From: Sthenelais limicola
Taxonomy: Eukaryota > Annelida > Polychaeta > Phyllodocida > Sigalionidae
Reading direction: 5' to 3'
Length of the DNA: 64,000 bases
NCBI GenBank assembly: GCA_942159475.1
Contig: OW804096.1
Span: 45,445,744 to 45,509,743, forward strand
Positions within the stretch are counted from its first letter, which is position 1. Every line of letters begins with the position of its first letter. The position numbers and the translations under genes were made by a program. This document shows, piece after piece, positions 1-12,200 of the stretch. The notes under the pieces are model-generated. The model was not told the DNA's origin. It was given only the letters and a program-made list of their open reading frames with translations, and searched no databases.

Positions 1-1254
1 TCATACATTTATAGTCTTCCCCGTGATCAAGACTGCCACGAACTATGGAGCAAGCGTAGGAAGAAGATAATGAGAGAGGCTATGAGACAACAAGAGCAAC
101 TTGGGACCGGTGGGCAGAAAACGGCTGATTCCCGACATGCACAGTCCGGGATGGCATCACACAAGCTACCACGGCCTGACAGCAACCCACACTTGAGTGG
201 CTCAGACTTTGACTTAGGTAAAACAGGAGGCCCTCAAAGAGGGGACTCCATGTTAAATAGAAACCCCAAGGATACGGAGAGTGGGCACGACGCTGGTAAA
301 GGCAGCAATAGTGGGAGTAGCAGCAGTAGGACTGTGAATCAAAACTTGCAGGGCATACAGAAGCAGTTGATACAGCTGGCTCTGCTCCTACAGGAGAAAC
401 AAGGCAAGATGACTCTAGATGAGCTTGCCAATGCTGTCAATGTACCCAATGACCCCTCTAACCGTGCACTCTTAGACAATTTAAATGTCCAGCTTACTAA
501 AGCTGTTCAAAATCAAACGAGGAAACCTTCGCCAGCTCCGCATCCCAACCGGCCCAACTCGGACCATGGACATGGTAAAGACTCTAGTGACAAAGACAGT
601 GGTGTGCAAGCTGCGCTAGCAAAACTCCTTGCCCACCACAGTCAACATAGTGGTCAACAAAGTGCTTCTAAAAGTGGCCAGTCTATGAGTGGTAATGGAG
701 GCTCGCGATTTAGTAGTGGGTCAGGTAGGTTTGATATAGATAACCCCTCACAGGACGCATCGAGGAGTGGTACCACAGGACATTCTGACAACTCTGGTCT
801 ACCTCCTTCTTCAGGCAGGTCTAGACAGTACTCACAACAAAGTAGCTATAATACACAAGCCATGTCCATATCTGAGGGTTCTAATAGTCCTTATTCCTAT
901 GACGGTCATGGTGGAGATAGCTTTGGACACCAACGGTCAAGACGCGAGGACTTGCTTGACCCTGGTGCAGAGCCACTCTCCGCTAAGGCCAAAGTGCACA
1001 ACTATCTTGATAAGTATGGGCAAGAAGCGCCCCGGCCAGTTCCTGGTGCAGACCCCGCTTTCCGGACTGGAGACCGGAGTGGGGGAGGGTCTAGACCATC
1101 AAGTCATCAGTCACACCGACCGCCTGGTGGCATGGTGCCCAAAGGACAACCTCAAGGGTCTAGATCCTCTATGAACAATCCCGGCTCTTACAAAAACTTT
1201 GGTGGTAGCTCAGGACCATCTGGTGGGGCTCGGCATAGCAATCAGTGGAACTGA
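1..1254 (+). CDS. CDK12: CDK12/CDK13-type kinase, C-terminal tail exon (partial at 5' end)
   Basis: The reading frame is open from base 1 to the stop at 1252-1254 (417 codons visible); the kinase domain lies upstream, outside the window. CDK12/13 phosphorylate the RNA polymerase II C-terminal domain together with cyclin K in the nucleus. The assignment rests on the segment QDCHELWSKRRKK near the start, which matches the conserved element just after the kinase region of vertebrate CDK12 (QDCHELWSKKRR). After it come two short amphipathic helical segments (around LQGIQKQLIQLALLLQ and VQAALAKLLAHH) in the same order as the leucine-rich segments of the vertebrate tail. The rest is low-complexity Ser/Gly/Asn/Gln/His sequence, expected to be disordered. 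The ATG at 70 is internal, not the start. Family is fairly certain; CDK12 versus CDK13 cannot be decided, and invertebrates usually have one gene. Confidence 0.85.
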   Translation, partial: SYIYSLPRDQDCHELWSKRRKKIMREAMRQQEQLGTGGQKTADSRHAQSGMASHKLPRPDSNPHLSGSDFDLGKTGGPQRGDSMLNRNPKDTESGHDAGKGSNSGSSSSRTVNQNLQGIQKQLIQLALLLQEKQGKMTLDELANAVNVPNDPSNRALLDNLNVQLTKAVQNQTRKPSPAPHPNRPNSDHGHGKDSSDKDSGVQAALAKLLAHHSQHSGQQSASKSGQSMSGNGGSRFSSGSGRFDIDNPSQDASRSGTTGHSDNSGLPPSSGRSRQYSQQSSYNTQAMSISEGSNSPYSYDGHGGDSFGHQRSRREDLLDPGAEPLSAKAKVHNYLDKYGQEAPRPVPGADPAFRTGDRSGGGSRPSSHQSHRPPGGMVPKGQPQGSRSSMNNPGSYKNFGGSSGPSGGARHSNQWN

Positions 1255-3420
1255 GCTCTTCCCCAACCTTAGACTTTCATTACAAGACACAATACAGTAT
1301 TGATTCATTCTTTGTGCCCGTCGTGTGATGATAAAGTGTATACCCTGGAAGTAAGCAATTGGGTGAAAGAAAAAATGTGGCAGGAAAGAGGGCCTAAACC
1401 AGGAACTAGGAAAGCCGGTACAACTTTGCGCATACACTTCAAGATGCACTGTTACATATTTTGATAGAGTGAGACTTAATTTTTACTATTGTTAACTAAG
1501 AAGGACGAGAATATGTGCTCATTTAGATTTCTGCGTTTCCATCCATAGCTGTTCGAAAGAAAGAAAAACCACCCGTTCTGGTCAGGCAAATGGAAGAAGT
1601 GGAGTGGCCATTGTCCTTTTTTTTTGCATTTCTATTCAGATTGGTGTAATAATGAGTAATGTCTGTGCCTTCGGTAGGGAATCTAATTGAAGTGCTTCCT
1701 CTGTTGATGACGACTGTACAGGAGATAAATGATATCAAGGTATGCACAGGGGACAGTACCCAATGTTAGAACCTGAGGTCATTCTGCCGACAAAGCATGC
1801 TTAAGGAGGCTACCACTTGTACTGTAGATTCGTACATCGTTGTCCCATCTTGGTTATTTAATGGAGAATGTTGGGAAGGCAAACCAGTAAGCTTGAATGC
1901 CTGCCATTTCTTCGTAGGATTGCATCATCTCGAGTCCTATAGTTGTCCAAATTTCATTGTAATCTGAGGTCATGTGCACAGGACTCTCCTCTAAATAATA
2001 TTTTATTTAATATAAGGTATACAATATTGAAAAGGCTTCTCTCAAATGTTTTGTTAACCAAAGTGATTATTGTGATGTGAGAAAGGTTCAATGTTTTGAC
2101 ACAAGGCTGCACATTGTCGATAAACTAAAACTGTACATATACAAATTCAACCGGGCGCCAAGACACATTTGAAATGATCTCTGAATTTGAAAATAGTTTG
2201 CTGGAGAGAGAACGTTTGTGTGCTGGGACCAAACCGCATGGATTGGGCCCAAGTTTGTTGGTTTTGGAAAGAATGCTGAGGACGAAATGGCTGGGTGGGG
2301 TGGGGTTTATGTTAACAGTTTGTGTATGAAATGTTGGAAGATTCCCGCTACTATTCCTTTTAAAGGGATTTAGAGTCAAGGCCAAAGCATCATCTCCCTC
2401 TTGGCTGCTAGGCGCTCCAGATTGACTTTCTTTTGCGAAAAATGCTCCCGTGATTGTTATTATTCAGTCGTGCCATTTTTGACAGAGCCTGCATATTCTA
2501 ATCCTGCGGAGATATTTTTCCTTATACTAGAATCGAGATTTTTTTTTGTGGCAAAGAAGTTAGAAATTCTAAAATTAATAGAATTTATATATTTTCATCA
2601 TTAGAAAGCCTTACAGATTAAATCTTACCCGGCAAGAACCTATATTTAATCCTTATTCTGTGGCGGGCATCTCTTTGTGTTACTTCCTACTTTTGGAATC
2701 GGGACTTACATTCGACCATCTCGGATTTCCTGAATGTGTCGGAATTAATTTGCATGAATAACTATTTTCAAATCGTGCCCATGATAATTCCGTTTTTAGT
2801 TCCAACCGTCTGATTTATATGTGGCAAAAACAAACTACAATCTCCCTTGTCTTAGGTGTAGTATATTCAAAGTTTATTGTAGCTCTGAGAAAGTTGTTTC
2901 TTAATGAGAAAAATAAACCCTTGGAGCCAGAATTATGTGATCCAAATGATTTAAACATGTTCTCATTTGAACGCCTGTAACGAGTGGAAACAAAATTTCT
3001 CCAAGGCTGGTAATTTGTTCTTGAGAGGAAGTCTACGCCAAATCTACTTTTTTTAAATAAAAAAAAAATAGACAATGGGTGATGTTCAAATAGGGATTTA
3101 CCATGTTGGATTGTGTTCGTATAATTATGAAAATAAATAGGAATGGTGAATAAGTGAATATTTTTGATACCCAACAATGTGGGTAGGATCCCGAGAACAT
3201 GTATATGTATTGGTTATGATGGCAACACCCAAGGTAGGGGCGACTGATTTGCAAATGTGTAATTTGTATGAGCTGTGTATCATGATGTGTATTGACCTAA
3301 GATATAATAAGAAAATAATTGCACTCTTCGCTGTAAGTGGCTTTGATGCAATCTGTATGTGTTGCCAATAAATCATTTATATATAAATGTTTATGTTTGT
3401 CTGGTGTTGTTTTTAACCAA
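1255..3420 (+). other. 3' UTR of the CDK12-type gene with a likely polyadenylation site
   Basis: AT-rich sequence without convincing coding potential follows the stop codon. Several AATAAA hexamers occur. The best is at 3367-3372, followed 15-40 bases later by a GT/T-rich stretch, the usual arrangement of an animal poly(A) site. This would give a 3' UTR of about 2.1 kb. Small open frames here on both strands lack splice logic or domain content and were not called. Confidence 0.5.
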
Positions 3421-6400
3421 GACGCTTAACCCATTCTGACGTTATGGATTTGCTGACTGATCTAGTTGTCCAACTATGACAACTCTAATAGTCTACAATA
3501 GGCCATCAGCTGTACCCCAAAAGAGTGATTTTCGTTCCGGATTTTGGGCACTACTTTTTAGTAGCAGATTCCTATTGCTAATACCCTATATTATAATATC
3601 CCAAAAGTTCTCCATGCAATTCCTGCCAGATTTTGAGTAATTGGGCATTGTTTCTGACAGTGCAAAGCCTATGGAGCCAAAGGTCTGGCTTCATTTTAAT
3701 GGTCATTTTAATAGAACATCATTTATTTGATGAATGTTGAATCTTCAGTCATACCAATGATTTTGTTATTGACTCCAGATCTCTGGAATCTTCTGATTCT
3801 GAATCTGCCATTTTTAACTTTCTAACTTTTGAGGAATTTTAGTTCTCCATGTTTGGAAAATAAAATGTAAAATATTAAATAAATAAATAATAACAAATAT
3901 TATCTTCTATATTTAGAATGAAGTGACTAATATCAATCAATAGAGAATACTGTGCCCTAAATTTGTTTTCTTTTGACCTAAGATGTCAGTGCATTATTTT
4001 CAGAGTTATTAGCAAAATGCCTCATAAAGGTCAAGGTCAAAGGTCATTAATCGTGAGGTATTTTGATGGCCTACAACACTTGTTTATTTTTTTTATTAAA
4101 TATTACTTACAATAATATTCCCTTTCCACTCTTCAAAGTCTAAACCCTCAGATTGATAAAAATGGCATGTCAGTGATTAGACGCCTACTTCGCTAATCGG
4201 TTTTCTGGCCTATTCGGTTTTATGACATTTTGCGGTCCTAATGGAATTATAATAGCAGTTTGAAGGGACTTTCAGTTTTGGGCCTAGACTGTTTCCCTCA
4301 TTTTCCACTGAGCTGACACAATTTTTCCGTCTTTTGAAGATTTCAAGAATTCCTGCTTTTCATGCAGGGAATTTGTTGTGGCTATTTTCCGTGCTGTGGT
4401 CAGCTGATTTTTCTAATTTCTTTAAAGTGCATCGTTCCATGAACGTCAACGCTAGATGTGCGGTATTGATTGCTCTTGAAGATGAAATAATTTTTCTCTA
4501 AATCGAACACAGCGGCTAGGTTGTCGATGCAAGTCAACACCAGGGTACCGTTACATCTTATGCGCATACCGTAATCTGAAAATTATTCGAACGAGCATCC
4601 TTATCCGTGTGTAACATCTGCCATTCTTTCGTATGTACACTGCTTGCTAAGGGTGGTACTAGTCTAACTGCTCGCGGTTGGAGATATATTACAGTGGCCA
4701 TGTATCTGGTATCTAGGAAATCTGATCCCTGATTCACAATAAATATGATATTCTGTCAATCCCCAAATGGCAATGACCCGGACGCAACTTGAACAATTGA
4801 TCTATTTTAGAGCCACTTATTGCAATGTACTCAGATCGAGTGCCCCATCTTTTGACGTCTAAAGTTAGTTATTTTCTTCAGGTCTCCTTTTTATGTAGAA
4901 AGACATATCCACAACCATATTGTCGATGCATTTAAATTGCATGTTCTAGTAACTAATGTTTAACATTATAGCAGCTACACCTGTAACAACGTCTCTTTAG
5001 GAATTCAAAACATTAGACTCAACATCATATGTAAAAATTATATTTCGTTTCAAAAGATCATCGAACCCATGGGAACTACAGTAATCGGTAAAATCAACAA
5101 GCTAAAATGGTGAAAAAATATGACTATATACTACTACAGGCAATGTAAAACAACAAACTCAAGAGTAAAGTAATGACCTATAAAGCGATATAAACCTCAG
5201 TAGGAATGGCGGGGCATTCTAAACAATACTTTACTGATGCTGTAAGTAAACGTAAAGTAAAAGCTGTACCCGGGACTTCCCTATTCAAACCACACTTACC
5301 ATGTTCTAATATATATTATCTCAGGGATAGCGCACTATTCCCACACCAAATGTGTCAATAATAAAACAGAAATGGTTACCTGGTTCAAAACATTACGGAG
5401 AAAACACCCAAAAGTGTATTTCAACAGGAAAACATAAGAAAGAATGCTCTAAACAGGTTTACACGAAGCTCCTTTCTACCTTAAATAACAATTCATAGCA
5501 AACATAGTTTATAACTCGAAGGCAATTATAGAAAAAGATACTAGTTAAATATCAGACCATTCAATCGCGGCCTTGAGTGTTGTTAATAGTCTCTGCATTC
5601 ACATTAAACACAGGAATGTTGATATGCCCTGTGATATAATTCCCGCTGAAATATATAATTGTTTTTTGCATGGTAAAAACTTGCAAAACAATTATATTTG
5701 GATTCTAAATGATTTTAAGAACATGATCATTCTCGTAAATAATTTATTTGAGTAAAATTGGGTGTCAATTCCTAGGTGAAGACCTCATTGAATCTTGATA
5801 CCAATTAAGAAGCAACGTGCAGGGATAGGTCTATCATCTGAGTGCACCCAGTGAAAATATTGGCATTTCACTTCTATAAAACCATCTTAATGTTATTATA
5901 CCTGCTAAATATTTCCTGATAATAGCAAAGGAAGGGATTTCTTTACGGAATCATCGGGCTGAAACATGAGTAATGTGCCTCTATAACAATTTGATTGTCA
6001 CGCGAGTTACAGTGATGCATGAAAAGAAAGAAATTCATCACAACATAAGTATGTATATACTATGGATAGCCTAGTACGTTATCCGTATTTAACACATTAT
6101 CAAACTCTTCACAACAATGTGAAGACGCATGTGCAACAATATCTATCGCATATATAATACGCACGGAACATGTTCTCCCAAAGTTGTACCTCTTTCTATT
6201 TATAACTATAGGCCAAATTGTGATAGCAGGATATTTTTGGTGGGTGTCCATGTATAAAGTAACCCCAAAATAAAAAAGAATGAAAAACAAAATTGCCATC
6301 TCGTTTTGGTCTACGTACAGTATAGCAGTGAGATCAGATACAAGGTACAATCTCCTTGGTTTTTAGGCATGACAGAGGGGCGTTTTCTAGAGAAACACAT

Positions 6401-6448
6401 TTTCGTCCCCTATATGGCGTTTGTATTTCCATATTACTATTGCCACTT
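3421..6448. other. Intergenic interval, no gene seen
   Basis: About 3 kb of AT-rich DNA lies between the CDK12-type gene and the converging HMG-box gene on the minus strand. I see no supportable coding exon. The only notable motif is a triple AGGTCA half-site array at 4028-4046. A TTTATT at about 5743 (AATAAA on the minus strand) could serve as poly(A) signal for the HMG-box gene. Confidence 0.5.
4028..4046 (+). promoter_or_regulatory. Triple AGGTCA nuclear-receptor half-site array
   Basis: Three AGGTCA hexamers lie in the same orientation at 4028-4033, 4034-4039 and 4041-4046. The first two abut (DR0) and the last two are spaced by one base (DR1, the RXR/HNF4 type). The central site also reads TCAAGGTCA, the extended monomer site of ERR/SF-1-type receptors. 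Function is inferred from motif knowledge only. Confidence 0.35.
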
Positions 6449-9400
6449 TTAGAAAGTCACATAATCCTTCAGGCTATATTGATCATTGTTACTTTCGGAG
6501 TACTGCGGTCTTCCGTCCATTCCCTGTGTCTTCACAATTTCATCACAATCAGGGTCGTCCTGGTCTTCATCGGCATCGCAGTGATTCTTTGGTGCCCAGT
6601 TCAGTTCGCAATACCTTGATTACAAATTGTCACACAGAATACATCTTTCTATTCGCCATTTGAAATAACAGATATATCATATATTTTAATTTTAAGTGGT
6701 TCGGTTTACTTACGATAAACTGAGAAAGATACCCTTTTGTCTCTCCAAGTTTCAACATTGAATGGATCTCTAAATTGTACCAATATAAATTGCTTGGATT
6801 GAATACGTGCATAAATTAAAATGATTGATATTGAAATTATTCAATCCTACAGTTACTCACCATTTTTCTGGGATGTTACTTGTGCTAATACCATATGGTA
6901 ATTGTCTCCATTTGTCGCACCTGTCGCACTGGACCCATGTGAGGTGAACCAGGGCGTTTTTTCCACGCCGCTTGTACGACCTTTTCAGCTTTTGGATCTG
7001 TTGAGGGTAGGAAACAAAATTGTGTTGGTTCTATTTTTAAATGTATACTTGTGAAGAAGTGTGCATTTCTTTCAGCGTTTTACTACAAGAGTGGAAGAAA
7101 ACATAAAAGGAGAATTTTCCTGGAGCAGAGATATTAAATTCTTGCGTAATTATTGCCTGACCCTGCTAAAAAAAAGACAACTATTAGAAGAACAAATTCC
7201 AGAAGAACGGAGGTATATACCTGTGGAATGATAATAATAATAATACAATATATGGAATCGTATTTACTATTTGCAAAACAGGGGCGTATTCCGTCGTCCA
7301 TCACAGGTGAAAAAGTATACAGTAGTATATCCTTAAATCAATGTTCCATGCGCAATATCTGATATTGGATTAGGAGTGATTGTATTACATGGATATATAA
7401 TATGCATTTTGACATTGAGGTATCAGACAGGCTTTCGTTTTAAACATACATTGAGAAAAGCAGTTTCTTGTGCACAAACAGCTCTCTGATTTGAACATTA
7501 TTTATTCAGTCTGAGTGGTTGTGACCACAGTAACTTTAGCAAGGACATGGGGAATAATTTAAGGCGTTGGGAATTGGGTTCGTACAGACAGCTTGAGTGG
7601 AGCGATTTTCGCTCACCTGCATTTCTCAAACGTGAGCCTGAGGAATACGCCCCTGTTTTGCAGTGAACATGTATGCAGTTGCATGCGTTATTTCTCTAGT
7701 CCCTGGCATCCATTGGAAGATTGAGCAATCAGAAATGGACAACCAAATTTTGAAACGAAATAAAGAATACATTCAATTCAAGGTAACAAACGTACGTAAA
7801 AGCAACGACTCTCTCGTTGGTAAAAGTAAAAAAAAAAAAAAAAGAACTATAACACGAAATGGAACATATGGAAATATGGCAACAATGACGAATAGAATTC
7901 AAAGAACGCTTTAACAATAGTCGATGTATATTATGTGTGCACCTTTATACGTTTAAGTGTATTTCGTGGTCGTAGACGAGAAGGGATAGGCTCCAGTGCT
8001 GCTGGATCTACATATTGCCTTACGCCTCCATAGCGCCATTCTGGATGCTCCATTTTTCTAGCGTTCATTTCTGATTGGAATTCAACTCTAATGCAAACAC
8101 AAGATAAGATATGAAGGGTGTCAGTTTTGTTTTTAAAAAGTAGAGCTATATATGTGTTGATTCAAATTCTAGGCCCATACTTAGATAAGGATAAGGGGGA
8201 AAGGGTGTTTCCTATTTACCCCGCCTACCTAGAAAACCTATACTCCACCTAATCATTTTTGACCTTGCCTAATTTTTTTGGGTGAATTTGTTTTTATCAA
8301 TAAAAGCTAATAAAAGCAGGAAAACAAGTCTTCATAACCAGGAACCATATAAAGGTACAATTCTCATGGGTTTTTTTAAAAAAACAAAACCCAACTGAAC
8401 TATTGTTACAACATAGACATTTATTTTTCGTTCCTGGAAGGAATTATAGAAAAGAAATGGTCCGTACCTAACTTCATTCATTACTGGAGCTATGATTGTT
8501 ATCACCATTGTAATTTCTACCGCTGCACGTCGTCGTTTAGCATTTTAAGTAAAAACGAAATACTTTCATACTTGAAACGCAATTCAGCTAAGAAGCCCAT
8601 TTATTAAAGCTAATAAACTTACTCGTAAGCTTTCTTTTCATCCTCGGGTAGCTTCCTCCACCGTATACCGAGAATCCTGGAGATTTCTCTGTTGTCCATG
8701 CGAGGATGATTGTCTGCTACCTTTTTGCGGAACTTCATGGCAAAGCGGATAAAGCCGTTTTTCGGTCGCTTTAGCGCTTTGGTGTTCCCTGTCGCCTTTT
8801 CTGTGAGAGAAGCGGAGAGTGATGATCGCTATATTAATCTCAAGACTCTCTGCCAAAAATTGTTATAAATAGAGGACGCCATCACAGTACCCTTTTTGAC
8901 GTTGCGTAGCATACCTTTTTTTACTAACAACAAGTCCAATTTAATAGATCAGATGAAATGCGCGAGACTGACTCTTTAAAGGGATTTTTAAAAATTGTAA
9001 TTATAAAAATTGTTATCAAATATCATATAGTCAACAACAAAATAGAAAAGGAAGATCAAACATGACATATATAGCTAGCCATATCTAACTCAAGACAAAA
9101 CGTGTGTGTAGGGGGGGGGGGGGGCATTCAATTACAAGGATCTGGAAATAGAAATAACAACCACCACAACAACAATAGCATCATTTAAAAAAAATAATAA
9201 TAGAATTATCCAGATTAATATTTTTGTTTACCATTATACTCCTTGGCGGTACTCTCCCTCTGGCTTTGTGGGCGTTCTAGGACTTCTCCAGAACCTGAAG
9301 TGTCATTTCCTATTAGTTGCTGATCACGTCTACCGGAATCACTTGAGCAAATCTGGGGTAAGTGAACATCAGAGTAGTTGACACAAGGTAGACAGTCGGC

Positions 9401-11310
9401 CTCCTCGGACTCTCGGTATTCAGGAGAAGCTTCAACTAAAAAAAAATAACCCGATATAGAACTGAATACACGCAAACATAGACTTTACAACTTCCAAATT
9501 GTGTACATAGAGACTCGCGTTATAGCTAGCCAAAAATTTATTCACGTCTCAACCTTAGCAAAATATGTATCCCCTTTCAACATAAAAGCAACACATTTAT
9601 AGTGGTATTAGTCAGTTAGGAAGGAGCTCATCAGGCGGATTTTAAGGTCAATTTTCCTGATTGTAGTTGTTTTAATTTATATGTCATGAGGTCCGATAGC
9701 ACCATAAAGTATTAATCCTGTGACTGGACTACAAACATGTTCACAGTGAAGATAAGGAAACATAGAAAGATCACCTTTCGCTGATTCATGATTCATACAG
9801 GCCAGTTTTGTTCTGTCTTTTATACCAGTGTATGATGTCTCTGTAAATAAAAAATAAAAAGTGATACAGTTGAAAAGGTTTGCACATTATGACACTGTCG
9901 CTATAAAATGCATATGTACAACATGTTGTTTTTACCACAAAAAGTTAGATTAGTAGTATAATAGCATTAGGATAAACCCGCACCATCAGAACCGCGTGTA
10001 CGTGGGAATTCGGTGAGCAGAGTTAGATGGGGCAGTAATTAGTTATAGTATTAGTCTAGGCTCAGAGCTTATCAGGTCCGTTGAAACTGAGGGAAAGTAA
10101 CTGCAAACTCCCATTAGGAGTTATACATATTTTGGTAGGAATGGGCTGACTCCAGGGCCGGGAAAGCCATTGACATACCGATCTTATCTCATAATTTGTG
10201 TATGTGGTGTGTGTGAGTGAGTGATGGTTGCTTAATGCCATGACGACACCCAAGTGGAGTCATATTCACGGCAATGAGGGTTAGTGAAATGAGATGGGAT
10301 TGTGTGTGTGGGGTTGGAGTTGGGGATGGGGGGAGGTATACAACCATTTAGTTGAGTCATTTAGATTACAATAAGTGCAAAACGCTCATATAAAAAAACA
10401 CATTTAGTTTAACATTAAAAACACATTTAGTTAGAAAGGTACAATAATTCAGAAACCAATTCCAATGATAGTTATACTAAACCAATAGATCACTATAACT
10501 TAATAGAGGATATATAGGTCAGCGTTTATGGCAAAATAACAATTAATGCTTATGATTCTGAATAAATACATCAAGCATTGTTGATATTTCGGTCCCTTGT
10601 GATTGGAACTTGATTTACTTAATTTTTTCAGAATTTAATATTTTCAAAGTATAAAGGCTCGTAAATAGATAAGATTCCTATAATTTACCTGCATCTATGG
10701 GTTGCCACAAGGCCTCAATATCATCAATGTCTCTGCGAGCAGAAGAAACATCACACATCAATTGCCAACCGGTCAAATAACCTGGAGGAAGGGTCGAGGT
10801 CAGTTGATCAGCCTCTAGGCACTCCTCTTGACCCCCTATTTCTAGGGAAGTGGCCTGCAGGTCCACGTCAAATATGATCTTCTGGTCATTCTGCCAATCG
10901 TCGCTGGAGAAAGAGACAGAAAGTCCCGAATCACCACTAGTGTTATCATACCCAGGAGTCTTGGGACCATTGACTATATCTGGTAAATCAAGCTCTTGGT
11001 AGCAGGGGCTTGGCAGCTGTTTTAACTGATTTTCCATTTTTGTGAAGTCATCAGGTTTGCAGTCCGGTGGTTGTTTAATCCCGTCCGTTTGATTCGTTGG
11101 TCGTGAGGCACAGCTTTCGATTGGACTAATATTCATATGGTCGACTGAGGCTGGAAGCGTATTGTGTTCATGCAAAGAGATTGTGTAGCTATTAGTAATT
11201 TTCAGTTCTAGACGTGGGGATTCGTCAAATCCTATAAATAATCCTGCAAAGGATGTGGATGGTGGTATTTCTGCCATTTGGGTCAATTTAGAAGACGTTC
11301 GTGCCAAGTT
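6449..11310 (-). CDS. HMG-box plus CW-type zinc-finger protein (7 exons assembled)
   Basis: Coding exons in transcription order are 11310-10689, 9840-9775, 9435-9232, 8800-8623, 8087-7943, 6997-6861 and 6614-6449 (stop 6451-6449). All junctions are AG/GT and all phases join, giving 505 codons, or 494 aa from the first ATG at 11277. Residues about 297-365 form an HMG box (KRPKNGFIRF at its start, LGIRWRKLPEDEKKAYE in the middle, EHPEWRY at the end), split between exons 4 and 5. Residues about 412-455 form a CW zinc finger: W415, C418, C421, W424, W440, C442, C452, with WVQCDRCDKWRQLP diagnostic. HMG boxes bind and bend DNA; CW fingers typically read histone H3K4 methylation. The first 290 residues are acidic and Ser/Thr-rich with no recognised domain. 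The first exon starts in an open frame after a good acceptor, so coding may continue upstream. The HMG sequence (NGFI.F) faintly recalls MEIOSIN/BHMG1, but I cannot name the gene. Confidence 0.8.
7272..7662. mobile_element. Small MITE with 21-bp perfect terminal inverted repeats
   Basis: The 21-bp ends are exact inverted copies containing CAGGGGCGTATTCC. The element is 391 bp, non-coding, and sits in the fifth intron of the HMG/CW gene. The CAGGGGCG core resembles hAT-type MITE termini, but no clear 8-bp target duplication is visible, so superfamily is open. Confidence 0.65.
10084..10190. repeat. Dispersed repeat, copy 1 (partner at 57659-57780)
   Basis: This stretch shares in the same order the blocks AACTGAGGGAAAG, ACTCCAGGGCCGGGAAAGCC and GACATACC followed by TCTTATCT with 57659-57780. 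Two copies in one window indicate an interspersed family. The copy here lies in the first intron of the assembled HMG/CW gene. Class unknown. Confidence 0.5.
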
Positions 11311-12047
11311 CTAGTTTAAGATAAAGAAAAAGTACCATTAATTATATATGATATCCAAACTTTGACAAATTGATATGATCAACATTTTGGGGTTTGATCG
11401 ATTAATGCATTGCTCAATATGGGGAGTGAGGGAAACACTGACTGAAATGATATGTAGTTAGAGGGGAATGGAATGTGATCAAAGGTGTGGGTTGGGGGAA
11501 GAAAAAGGTGGAAGAATAGATTGCTGAAGTATGCGAATAGGAAATGGGGTGGAGGACTGGCTGCCAACCCGTGGAAGATTAGGAGTTGCATGTTGCTAGT
11601 CAGGAATCTGGTATGGCCAATAAGGAAAGATGAAATAGATGATTACTAACTTCCTTAAGTGTAAGGGATTTGAAGAATAGGAAGAGTGCGGGTTGGGCCA
11701 ACGATCCTATAGGCTATAGCTTCACAAAGCTACCCCGCGGCTTTTCCTATGGCTAATTCGACTTTACGTTTCCTGATTTACATATTAATCTTCCAATTGT
11801 TGAACTTGAGGGATGGATTTATACATGTTTAACACACTTTTAGGGGGTTTTAGGGCATTATTACACGTCTTTATTCTGAACAAATTCACAGGAAATCTGG
11901 TACAAATAATTACAAGGCGTCTTTATAGGATTCTAGTAGGATAATAATGACCACCCTGTGCATTATACTTAATTGGATAGTTGGATAATTGGACATAATT
12001 AATGGCTAATTGGCTTGGATTGCGCTGGACTGGCATGCATTGGTGCC

Positions 12048-12200
12048 TTGGCTGAGTTGTATGGCGAGTCATTATGACCCTGGAGCTACTCTGATCTGTA
12101 TGCTGAAACATTATTGTGTTTCCAGGTGTTGGCTGAGTTGTATGGCGAGTCATTATGACCCTGGAGCTACTCTGATCTGTATGCTGAAACATTATTGTCT
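12048..12200. repeat. Tandem duplication with 81-bp period
   Basis: A segment beginning TTGGCTGAGTTGTATGGCG occurs at 12048 and again at 12129, nearly identical over about 70 bases and separated by a short unlike spacer. The near-identity suggests a recent local duplication. The surrounding interval 11311-13800 shows no other supportable feature apart from the GC-rich patch at 13130-13250. Confidence 0.7.

Noticed and set aside
767..1174. Second open frame overlapping the CDK12-type tail
   Set aside because: The overlapping frame contains recognised CDK12 tail features from base 1; this one is a shadow without motifs.
2815..3376. Overlapping short ORFs on both strands near 3 kb
   Set aside because: They lie in the AT-rich CDK12-type 3' UTR, lack splice context and show no recognisable motifs.
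8638..8856. ORF on the minus strand over the HMG exon
   Set aside because: It is in the wrong frame; the neighbouring frame encodes the HMG box and joins adjacent exons in phase.
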